A stretch of DNA of 64,000 nt from Pantoea agglomerans NBRC 102470 (GTDB lineage Bacteria > Pseudomonadota > Gammaproteobacteria > Enterobacterales > Enterobacteriaceae), in contig NZ_BCZA01000007.1 in the NCBI RefSeq assembly GCF_001598475.1, forward strand, positions 124,001-188,000, in the 5' to 3' direction. This document shows positions 28,232 to 36,595 of this stretch, one piece after another. The notes under the pieces are model-generated. The model did not search any database, was not told where the DNA came from, and saw only the letters and a list, made by a program, of their open reading frames with translations. Numbering within the stretch: position 1 is the stretch's first letter; each line of letters starts with the position of its first letter. Made by a program: the position numbers and the translations under genes.

Positions 28232-29989
28232 TCAATAGACGTCGCGCAGGTAGCGCTTCTCTTTCTTCAGCTGATCGACATAGTCAGCAGCGCGCTCGGT
28301 GGAGAGACCACCAAACTGGCGAACCACTTCATACAGCGCATTATCCACATCCTTCGCCATACGCGATGCATCGCCACAGACATAGAAGTAAGCCCCTTCC
28401 TGCAGCCAGGCATACAACTCAGCGCCCTGTTCAAGCATCCGGCTCTGCACGTAGATCTTCTTCTCCTGATCGCGTGAGAAGGCCAGATCCAGACGCGTCA
28501 GCAAGCCATTATCGCGCCAGGCAAGTAATTCATCCTGATAGATAAAGTCATGTTCCTGATGCTGATCGCCGAAGAACAGCCAGTTTTTCCCCTGCGCGCC
28601 GGTTGCCTGGCGCTCCTGCAGGAAGGCACGGAATGGTGCGATACCGGTACCTGGTCCCACCATGATCAGCGGTGCGCTGTTGTTGGCAGGCACGCGGAAC
28701 GATTTATTGGGTGAGATAAAGATGGCGGGCTTCTCACCGCGACGCACACGCTCGGCCAGGTAGGTTGAGCAGACGCCACCGCGATTACGGCCGCCACTGT
28801 GATAACGCACCGAGGCAACGGTCAGATGCACCTGATCAGGATGGGCTTTAGAGCTGGATGAAATAGAGTAAGCGCGATGCTGCAGCGGACGCAGCAGCGC
28901 GACAAACTCGGGTACCGCCAGCGTGCGCGTCAGTTCAAGCTGCAGCAGGTCAAGGGTATCTTTGCCCCACAGCCACACGCCCAGCGCATCTTTATCATCA
29001 TGCTGTAACACATGACGCAGCTCCTGGTTGGTGGTGTTCTGTCCGACCCACTCGATTAACTTGCGTGACGGCTCTGAGATCTCAAACTGATAGGTCAGCA
29101 GGTCGCCAAGGCTGCGATCAAAGCCGGGCACCGGCGTCTCGTAGTCCGCGTTAAGCTGGGTCAGCAGCAGGCTGACCAGCGACGGCTCGTTGACCGGAAT
29201 TACGCCCAGCGCATCGCCCGCTTCATACTTCAGGCCGCTGTCAGACAGGTCGAACTCGAAATGACGAATATCTTTGGCTGACTGCTCGCCTGACAAACGC
29301 TTGTTAGTGATCAGCGCGGCGGCGTATGGATTGGATTTGTTGCTGCCTGGAATGACTGGCGCTTCAGGCGCGCTTTCCAGCACGGTGCCGCTGCTGCCCG
29401 CGCTGGCGGCAAACTGTGGCATTGAGCTGTTCAGCCACTCGCTGGAAGGCTCCTCAAAATCGATATCACAATCGATACGATCAACCACGCGTTTCGCGCC
29501 CAACTGCTCAAGGCGCATATCAATAAACTTGCCCGCCTGACAGAAGCCATCGTAGCCGGTATCGCCAATCGCCAGCACGGCGAAATGCATCTGCTCCAGA
29601 CGCGGTGCGGTACTGGCAGAGATCGCATCCCAGAACAGCTGCGCGTTGTCCGGCATTTCACCTTCGCCATAGGTCGAGGTGACGATCAGTACATGGCGCA
29701 TGGTGGCAAATACGTCGAGATCGACATCGCCCAGCGCCTGAACCACCGGCACCAGACCTTTAGCGCGCGCAGACTTCGCTGCGGTCTGCGCCAGTGCTTC
29801 AGCATTGCCGGTCTGTGAGCCATAAAGAATGTGCAGTTGCGTCGTCGCGGCTGCGCCTGTGCCCGCGGCGGGTTGCTGCTTGTCTTCTAATACCAGCAAA
29901 CGGGAGTGCAGACCCGCAAGAAAGCCAGCCAGCCAGTACTTCTGATCGCCATTAAAAGGTGCATCTTCTGGAATATAAGGAATTTTCAT
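28232..29989 (-). CDS. CysJ-like NADPH diflavin reductase next to the GOGAT large subunit
   Basis: The product is 585 residues with the domain order of sulfite-reductase flavoprotein CysJ. An N-terminal segment (1-50, IPYIPEDAPFNGDQKYWLAGFLAGL) precedes a flavodoxin-like FMN domain (about 52-195) with SQTGN at 58-62, TYGEGE at 106-111 and GDTGYDGFC. The FAD domain has RAYSIS at 372-377. The NADPH domain has GPGTG at 445-449 and CGDASRMAKDV near 538, and the protein ends in RDVY with the FAD-stacking tyrosine. No hemoprotein gene (cysI) is nearby. It lies 185 bp downstream of a GltB-like gene in the position of gltD. It is inferred to feed electrons to that synthase; a sulfite-reductase role remains possible. 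Confidence 0.88.
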   Translation of the reverse strand: MKIPYIPEDAPFNGDQKYWLAGFLAGLHSRLLVLEDKQQPAAGTGAAATTQLHILYGSQTGNAEALAQTAAKSARAKGLVPVVQALGDVDLDVFATMRHVLIVTSTYGEGEMPDNAQLFWDAISASTAPRLEQMHFAVLAIGDTGYDGFCQAGKFIDMRLEQLGAKRVVDRIDCDIDFEEPSSEWLNSSMPQFAASAGSSGTVLESAPEAPVIPGSNKSNPYAAALITNKRLSGEQSAKDIRHFEFDLSDSGLKYEAGDALGVIPVNEPSLVSLLLTQLNADYETPVPGFDRSLGDLLTYQFEISEPSRKLIEWVGQNTTNQELRHVLQHDDKDALGVWLWGKDTLDLLQLELTRTLAVPEFVALLRPLQHRAYSISSSSKAHPDQVHLTVASVRYHSGGRNRGGVCSTYLAERVRRGEKPAIFISPNKSFRVPANNSAPLIMVGPGTGIAPFRAFLQERQATGAQGKNWLFFGDQHQEHDFIYQDELLAWRDNGLLTRLDLAFSRDQEKKIYVQSRMLEQGAELYAWLQEGAYFYVCGDASRMAKDVDNALYEVVRQFGGLSTERAADYVDQLKKEKRYLRDVY

Positions 29990-30043
29990 GGGTACTTTTA
30001 CTCAATCCCGTTCTCGCCCGTCATCAGTGGCATTGTCCGGTGT

Positions 30044-30061
30044 GAAAGCGGTTCCGCTTTC
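30044..30061. other. Palindrome in the spacer between GltB-like and diflavin genes
   Basis: GAAAGCGG-TT-CCGCTTTC, a perfect 8-bp inverted repeat within the 185-bp spacer (29990-30174). No T-run follows on the minus strand, so it looks more like an mRNA processing or protein-binding site than a terminator. Confidence 0.4.
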
Positions 30062-30174
30062 CCGCGCCGCAGTGTGTGCGACAGGGGAGAGCGGTGCTGC
30101 ATCTGTCCGGTACAACGATTAATCCGGGCAATGATCAATTAATAATATTCAGTTCAGCCTGATCAGTATCACTG

Positions 30175-33100
30175 TCAGGAGAGTTTACCCACCGCAGCGG
30201 CGATTTCCGGCAATGCCGCACGTGCAAACAGCTCTTCAAAGTCAGGCAGGTGACCCAGCACTTCCCGGTTACAGGCATCCTGATACATGATCCAGCCGTA
30301 GGTTGCCAGACTGTCCATGGAGCGGATGTTACGTTGCGTCAGCGCCGCTTTGTAATCTGACATGCGTTTGGTACCAATCAGACTCGCCAGTTCATCATCG
30401 CTGTAGCTCTCGATAGCGGAACGGGCATGACGCTGCAGCTTGCTTATCAGCGAAAAGTCTTCCGTCATCAACAGATTACGGACCGCTTTTTCAACTGCCG
30501 CATCTTCAACCGGGGTGCCTTTCGGTAATTTCCCCAGCGCCAGCTGCTGGGCAAAACTCAGCACGGTGTAGTTGTTCAGCAGGACAAACATCTCCAGCGT
30601 ATCGGTCGCGCCATAAGCCGGTACGGCACCGTTGGCGATGGTTTTACCCTGACGCCATGCGGCTTTAAACTTCGCCACCTGATGGCCTGCCAGCGCCGTC
30701 GACAGCTCTTCGAGCAGATCTTTGCGGCTCTTGGCTTTCAGAATCTCGCCGCCATCCTGATAGAGCAGCAGCGAGCGCGGCATCACGTAAACAAAGTGGT
30801 GACACTCCGTTTCCCAGTTCTCCAGCAGCCAGGCGGCACGCGGTGATTTGGTCGCCTCCAGATGCCAGTTCAGCATGGTCAGCACCGCCTGCTTGTGCAC
30901 CTGGGCCATCTCATCCTGATCGGCAATCGAGCCGAACTGTACCGAATCACCGGCAGCATGGCCGGCCAGCGATCCATAGGGGTCGTACTGGTAGGCGAAG
31001 CCGCCGCTCATGCCGTTGCCAAATCCTTTACCGAAGGTGCCCAGGTTGAGGATGGCGCCATTGGTCATATATTCGCAGCAGAAGTCACCGACGCCTTCAA
31101 CCACGGCGGTGGCACCGGAGTTACGCACCGCGAAACGGTCACCGGCCTGGCCCTGCACGAACAGACGTCCGCCGGTCGCGCCAAACAGCGCAAAGTTACC
31201 AATCAGCACGTTGCCATCGGCATCCTGCGCGCCGCCGCCAGGCGACATCACGATCAGTTCGCCGCCACACTGTCCTTTGCCGACACCGTCGTTACAGGTG
31301 CCGTAATGGGTCAGCTGCATGCCATCGTTGCAGAAGGCGCCAAACGACTGACCGGCAGAACCGGTGGTGGAAATTTTTACGCTCTCAGGGGCCAGATAGC
31401 GACGACCGCGATCGTCAGTCATTACGGCAGGCATCGCCTGCAGCTGCTCAGAACTCAGCTGATGGTTCAGCATCCGCTCAATATCGATGGCCAGCTGGCC
31501 GCCGACACTTTTGTTTCGGTTATTCAGCACGATGTTGTTGCCCAGAGTGACGTCAGGATTTCCCTGATCCACCAGCGACAGCTTCAGTTGCTCAATCCAG
31601 ACATCATCCAGCTCAAAATCTTTTTCCAGATAAACCGGCTTGTCGATTTTCAGCTCAGGCACCACGGTAAGCATGGCGCGTAAGTCGAGCTTGCCCACTT
31701 CCAGCGGGTGATCCATCAGGTGCAACAGGTCAGAGCGACCGCGTGCCTCACGCAGGGAACGCAGGCCCATACGCGCCAGGATTTCACGCACTTCATGCGC
31801 CACGTTGAGGAAATACTGCGCCAGCTGACGCGGATCGCCATCAAACGCTTCGGCATTCGTGGTTAAGCCAGCCGGGCACTTAACGTTACAGTTCTTCGCC
31901 ATCACGCATTTCAGCATCATCAGCGCCGTCGTACCGAACTCAAAGCTGTCGCCGCCCAGCAGCGCAGATTTCACCACGTCGCTGCCGGTCTGCTGTGCGC
32001 CAGAGCAGCGCAGCAGCACTTTCTCACGCAGGCCGTTGGCGCACAGCGCCTGGTGGACTTCAGCGATGCCGATTTCAGCCACGCGTCCGGTATATTTCAG
32101 GCTGGTCACCGACGCAGCGCCGGTACCGCCGGTGTTACCCGCAACGTTAATCACGTCTGCACCGGCTTTGGCCACGCCAACCGCGATGGTGCCGATCCCT
32201 TCAGACGAGACCAGCTTGACGATAACGCGCACCCGCGCGGCTTTGCAGTCGTGGATCAGCTGCGCCAGATCTTCGATGGAATAGGTGTCGTGATGCGGCG
32301 GCGGTGAGACCAGCTCGACGCCAGGCGTACCGCCACGCGCGGCAGCAATCTCGACGGTAACTTTGGCCGCCGGTAGCTGGCCGCCTTCGCCAGGTTTCGC
32401 ACCCTGACCAATTTTGATCTCCAGCTCTTCCAGCATCGGATCCGCCAGATAGGCAGCCCAGACGCCAAAACGGCCCGAAGCCAGCTGTTTGATCCGTGAG
32501 GCACGAATGGTGCCGTGACGGGAGTAATGCTCGCCGCCTTCACCGCAGTTACTCATGCCGCCGACCATATTGGTGCCGTGCGCGACCGCTTCATGAGCGG
32601 GAGCCACCAGCGCACCGTGGCTCATCGCCCCGGAGGCAAAGGTACGGGTAATTTCACAGGCTGGCTGCACTTCGCTCAGCGGCAGTGAAGGCAGGGTGGT
32701 GAAGATACGTGACAGATAATCGGCCGCTTTACCGTAAGCGGTCACTTTCAGACCGCCAGTCACCACTTCGCTGCTTTCAATATCGTCGCCGAAGCGGGAT
32801 TTCAGGGCGCGTGACAGGTTCTGCAGGCGTTCGCTCTCAGGCTTCAGTCCTTCAATCGCATCGGTCAGACGCAGCATAAAGTGATTCAGGCTGCCATCTA
32901 CCGCCTCACACTCCATGCCACGAATGGCAAAGCCGTTGTTGGTCAGCGAGTAGCGTCCCAGCTTGCGGCGGAACTCCGCTTCGCTGTCGATGTGGGTCAG
33001 GTCAGCCGGGAATGTCAGGATGTCGCGCAGGGCCGCCGGGCGACGTTTACGCTCTTCATACATCAGGCTTGAGAACTGACGGTAATCAGCAGTAATCGCG

Positions 33101-35706
33101 AAATTATTGATCACCTCATCCGGGATGCGCTCAAAGCTGCTGTCTTTAAAGGTCTCAGGCTTGATGCCAAACGCATTATCCAGTTTAGCCAGCGTCATCA
33201 GGCGGATGAAGTTGTCCTCTTCGCGCGCTTTGTCGGCAAAGCGAATCGGTTCTTCGGTCATATCGATAAAGGTCCGCACGGCGATGGTGCCGTAGGAGTG
33301 ACCTGCGCCTTCTGCACGCTCTTTGAACAGGCCCAGCAACGGAACTTCAGATTCGCCCTGAATCTTCAGTGCGCTCTGGTGCCAGTCAACGGCCATCTGC
33401 GCGATCGTCGCGAAGCCTGCGCCGCCCACCGGCGTTTTGATATTCGGGAAATACTTTTTCAGCACCGGATCATCGGTGTTGAGGAAGTTAGGCTCAAAGA
33501 ACTCGCCGCTGCTGTAGCTCTCAACGGTACAGAGGCCCACTTTGCCCATGGTTTTCATCAGTGCTTTTTCAGCCGCTTTGGCATAGCGCTTAAAGGCTTT
33601 GTTACCTTCTTCACCTTCACCAAATTTCTCCTCTGCGCGCATCTGTACGCCCAGCGGATAGATAGCTGACGCCCCAAAGCCAAGTGTGGCGGCAATGTGG
33701 TGCGAGGAGATGCTCTGGCCGCTTTCAACCACCAGAGAAACATCCAGACGCAACCCTTCCTTTATCAGGCGCTGGTTGATGGCGGAAACCACCAGCAGCA
33801 TCGGGATCGCGGCGTGCTTTGAAGAGATATGGCGATCGGTAAGTACGGCGATGCCACCCTGGGTACGGGCAAAATCAACCACCTGTTGCGCCAGGTCATC
33901 AATCGCCTTTTCCAGGGCATTCGCGTTCGCGGTGGTGCTCAGCAGATCTTTGCCGATCACCGGCTCATAGAGCATCTCAAAGCGGGCATAAGGTGCGATG
34001 GTCTGCTCGCGTAAACGCAGCATATCGAGGTGGCTGAGAATCGGGGTCGGCACCACAATCTGACGGCCTTTGCTGCGGCCCAGATGGGGTTTTGCCCCCA
34101 GCGCGACACGCAACGTCATGCCATCCACTTCGCGGATTGAGTCCAGCGGCGGGTTGGTGACCTGCGCAAAGCGCTGAGAGAAGTAGTGCGCCATACCGCC
34201 TTCATGATCGGATAAGCCGTTGATGGCGTTTCCGTAACCCATCGCGGAGATCTTCTCTGCGCCGGTATTCAGCATCGGATCCATCATGAACTTGAAGCTT
34301 TCCTGGTTGTAGTAGTAGGCAACAAAGCGCTGATACGTTTTCAGATCGCCACGATAACGCAGCGGTGAACCCTGTTGTTCTGCCGGGATCTCGGGCAGAT
34401 CGTCAAGACCGACGCGCGCTTCACGCAGCAACGCCGAATAATCTTTCTCTGCGGCCAGTTTTTCCAGCGCCTGCAGCGTGGTATAGCTGCGTTTTTCACG
34501 GTGATCGAAATAGAGCATACCGCCCGCTTCGATACGCCCACGACGCAACACGCTTTCAGGTGGGAAGGCGATCTGGCCGGCTTCCGACATCGCACCGATA
34601 TAGTCAGCGGTTTCTACTGAACGCAGTGGACGCAGACCCAGACGATCAAGACGGGCGCCAATTACTTCGCCATTACCAAAGATTAAGGCAGCAGGGCCGT
34701 CGTTCTTCTCTTCATACAGCGAGAAGTACTCCAGCATGTCACGCACTTCTGGCGACAGCGCGCTGTCGTTTTCCCAGGCGGGCGGCATCATCGACACCAC
34801 GGCGGTGATCAGATCGAGGTCATCTTCCATCAGACGGCTGTGGATGCTCTGATCCAGGCGCGAACTGTCGGACTGGCCTTTAGGCCGCACGATGGTCTTG
34901 CCACGGGCCAGTGCCAGCGCGGACTCAGCGATGCGGTTTTTACGGTCAGTGTTCAGCTCGCCATTGTGCGCCATCAGGCGGAACGGTTGCGCCATCGTGG
35001 TATGGGGATCGGTGTTAGTGGAGAAGCGGGTGTGGAAAAACAGCCCGCGCACCTGATGATCGGGATCGGTCAGATCTTTGAAGTAAGGGATCACTTCATT
35101 GGAATTCAGACGGGCTTTGAACACCTGCGTGCGTGATGACAGCGACAGCGGATAGAGGCCGCCAAATTCGCTTTCGGTGAAAGCTCGGGCTTCAATGGTT
35201 AACAGGGCACGGTAGATGCGTTTTTCGAAGTCGTTCTGATCAACTACATCCTGTGGCGCAGTGAAAATCCACTGCAGAATCGGTAACTGGAACTGCGCGG
35301 CTGCCGGGCGCGTCACGCTGCTGTCGAGCGGCATGTCACGCTTCATGAGTACCGGCAGACCAAAGCTGCTGAGGGTTTCATCCACCAGACGTTCGGCATT
35401 CGCGCGCAGCTCAGCATCTTTCGGCACAAAGAAGTTACCGACACCAAAGCGTCCCGCTTCCAGCGGCTGGCCGGTAATTTTGCGGAAGAATTGCAGCGAA
35501 AGATCAACGTTGACCCCCGCGCCGTCGCCAACGCCTTCCGCTGACATGCCGCCGCGGTGAGGCACCGTACACAGGGCGCTGTGCGCCATCTGCAGAATCT
35601 CGTGGGTCTGCTCGCCGTCCTTACGCGTAATGAAACCTACACCACAGCTGTCACTGCCTGCTGTCGGATCATACAAGCCATAGGATTGAGGTTTTTTAGT
35701 GGACAT
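30175..35706 (-). CDS. gltB: Glutamate synthase large subunit, long GltB-like form
   Basis: The product is 1843 residues; E. coli GltB is about 1500. Domains in order: a short propeptide; the Ntn glutaminase domain with nucleophile Cys21 (SDSCGVGF), TRFSTNT and HNGE (248-250); a central domain; the FMN-binding synthase barrel (about 890-1350) with QGAKPGEGGQLP and SPPPHHDTYSIEDLAQ; cysteines 1267, 1273 and 1277 spaced C-x5-C-x3-C where E. coli has C-x5-C-x4-C for its 3Fe-4S cluster; and the GxGxG beta-helix (about 1390-1635). A C-terminal extension of about 200 residues (1645-1843) is absent from E. coli GltB. The start has AAGGAGACC. It would make glutamate from glutamine and 2-oxoglutarate. 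No gltD is present; a diflavin reductase gene follows. Confidence 0.9.
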   Translation of the reverse strand: MSTKKPQSYGLYDPTAGSDSCGVGFITRKDGEQTHEILQMAHSALCTVPHRGGMSAEGVGDGAGVNVDLSLQFFRKITGQPLEAGRFGVGNFFVPKDAELRANAERLVDETLSSFGLPVLMKRDMPLDSSVTRPAAAQFQLPILQWIFTAPQDVVDQNDFEKRIYRALLTIEARAFTESEFGGLYPLSLSSRTQVFKARLNSNEVIPYFKDLTDPDHQVRGLFFHTRFSTNTDPHTTMAQPFRLMAHNGELNTDRKNRIAESALALARGKTIVRPKGQSDSSRLDQSIHSRLMEDDLDLITAVVSMMPPAWENDSALSPEVRDMLEYFSLYEEKNDGPAALIFGNGEVIGARLDRLGLRPLRSVETADYIGAMSEAGQIAFPPESVLRRGRIEAGGMLYFDHREKRSYTTLQALEKLAAEKDYSALLREARVGLDDLPEIPAEQQGSPLRYRGDLKTYQRFVAYYYNQESFKFMMDPMLNTGAEKISAMGYGNAINGLSDHEGGMAHYFSQRFAQVTNPPLDSIREVDGMTLRVALGAKPHLGRSKGRQIVVPTPILSHLDMLRLREQTIAPYARFEMLYEPVIGKDLLSTTANANALEKAIDDLAQQVVDFARTQGGIAVLTDRHISSKHAAIPMLLVVSAINQRLIKEGLRLDVSLVVESGQSISSHHIAATLGFGASAIYPLGVQMRAEEKFGEGEEGNKAFKRYAKAAEKALMKTMGKVGLCTVESYSSGEFFEPNFLNTDDPVLKKYFPNIKTPVGGAGFATIAQMAVDWHQSALKIQGESEVPLLGLFKERAEGAGHSYGTIAVRTFIDMTEEPIRFADKAREEDNFIRLMTLAKLDNAFGIKPETFKDSSFERIPDEVINNFAITADYRQFSSLMYEERKRRPAALRDILTFPADLTHIDSEAEFRRKLGRYSLTNNGFAIRGMECEAVDGSLNHFMLRLTDAIEGLKPESERLQNLSRALKSRFGDDIESSEVVTGGLKVTAYGKAADYLSRIFTTLPSLPLSEVQPACEITRTFASGAMSHGALVAPAHEAVAHGTNMVGGMSNCGEGGEHYSRHGTIRASRIKQLASGRFGVWAAYLADPMLEELEIKIGQGAKPGEGGQLPAAKVTVEIAAARGGTPGVELVSPPPHHDTYSIEDLAQLIHDCKAARVRVIVKLVSSEGIGTIAVGVAKAGADVINVAGNTGGTGAASVTSLKYTGRVAEIGIAEVHQALCANGLREKVLLRCSGAQQTGSDVVKSALLGGDSFEFGTTALMMLKCVMAKNCNVKCPAGLTTNAEAFDGDPRQLAQYFLNVAHEVREILARMGLRSLREARGRSDLLHLMDHPLEVGKLDLRAMLTVVPELKIDKPVYLEKDFELDDVWIEQLKLSLVDQGNPDVTLGNNIVLNNRNKSVGGQLAIDIERMLNHQLSSEQLQAMPAVMTDDRGRRYLAPESVKISTTGSAGQSFGAFCNDGMQLTHYGTCNDGVGKGQCGGELIVMSPGGGAQDADGNVLIGNFALFGATGGRLFVQGQAGDRFAVRNSGATAVVEGVGDFCCEYMTNGAILNLGTFGKGFGNGMSGGFAYQYDPYGSLAGHAAGDSVQFGSIADQDEMAQVHKQAVLTMLNWHLEATKSPRAAWLLENWETECHHFVYVMPRSLLLYQDGGEILKAKSRKDLLEELSTALAGHQVAKFKAAWRQGKTIANGAVPAYGATDTLEMFVLLNNYTVLSFAQQLALGKLPKGTPVEDAAVEKAVRNLLMTEDFSLISKLQRHARSAIESYSDDELASLIGTKRMSDYKAALTQRNIRSMDSLATYGWIMYQDACNREVLGHLPDFEELFARAALPEIAAAVGKLS

Positions 35707-35812
35707 TGAGGGTCTCCTTAAACTGCTTTGACATTACCTGCACTGTTTCAGGGTCTGAGCGCAACGGGGGCGCTATCATTTTCATCGCCATGCTCTGTCG
35801 AGCGCGCGTCAT
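35696..35812 (-). CDS. Candidate upstream ORF overlapping the gltB-like start
   Basis: A 38-codon frame (MTRARQSMAMKMIAPPLRSD...) ends at a TAA eleven bases inside the gltB-like gene, in another frame. Its ATG overlaps the TGA of a 9-codon frame (MSGEKCSGL, 35838-35809) that has AAGGA ten bases upstream. The arrangement would allow stepwise translational coupling into gltB. No protein family is recognised, the ribosome site for the 38-codon frame is weak, and chance is possible. Confidence 0.3.
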   Translation of the reverse strand: MTRARQSMAMKMIAPPLRSDPETVQVMSKQFKETLNVH

Positions 35813-36372
35813 AGCCCTGAGCATTTCTCTCCAGACATCGGTAAAACGTCCTTAATTGAGCTGCTCTCTGATTTCCGGTCTCTTAAAGGAGATGACTTAA
35901 ACCACGCGGGAGTCTTCTTGTTGCATAGATATGCCGAGACAATGGCCCGTCTGGAAAGCTTTCAGCGGATTTCCAACTTATCGGGAAAGCGTAATCAGGT
36001 CAAATAGGGCGGTCAGACGGGATTATCATGCGTTTTATCTGTTTAAGTCTATGAATTAAATGCTTTTTAAGGTTTAAAATGTATCACTCTGGTGCCTGGC
36101 GACAGGCCGATAAATGTGAACTGACTCACTGTAGTGCAGGCGTCAGATCTCTGCACCATGCTGGTGACAGGGTGTTAAGCAGCATTAAATGCTGTTCAGC
36201 ACCCATGATGCATAGCATGTATCTGTTTTTCTTATGTCCGGTTATTTGAATGAAACCGCGGTTGGTTATAAGAAAAATTAATCAGCATGGGCATGCTTAA
36301 AACAGCATTAAAGATGAATGGCTATGCATATAAAAGGGTGTGCCTGTGCAACAGGACGCTGCCAGGATATTG

Positions 36373-36415
36373 AAAAAAGGCCGTACAGAGAAATCGGTGA
36401 TTCGCTGGCGGCCTT
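36373..36415 (-). other. Orphan terminator-like hairpin in the gltB-arcB gap
   Basis: On the minus strand AAGGCCG and CGGCCTT (25-base loop) are followed by TTTTTT. A promoter-like pair TTGACT-N16-TAATCT (complement of 36418-36445) lies just upstream. The rest of the 889-bp region 35707-36595 contains the gltB leader, a small palindrome AGCATTAAATGCT near 36181, and the arcB promoter region; no convincing gene was found. Confidence 0.3.
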
Positions 36416-36595
36416 ACAGATTATTCATTTGGCACAGTCAGTCAAGGGTTTTAACCGCTTTGTCCTTAACGTCGCCGATCGGCGAGGCTGCTGCACCATA
36501 AAAGCGCATTTGATCCCTTATCTCCACGCGACGTGCTGCGACGGCAGCAGGTTAACTGCGCTATTATGAGGCTGTTTCTCTTCCAGGGAGTTGTT

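Noticed and set aside
30862..31683. 273-codon plus-strand frame inside the gltB-like gene
   Set aside because: Fully overlaps well-conserved GxGxG coding sequence on the other strand and has no recognisable domain.
36318..36569. Possible 83-residue protein upstream of arcB
   Set aside because: No ribosome site, no recognisable family, and it overlaps the arcB promoter region; more likely a chance frame.
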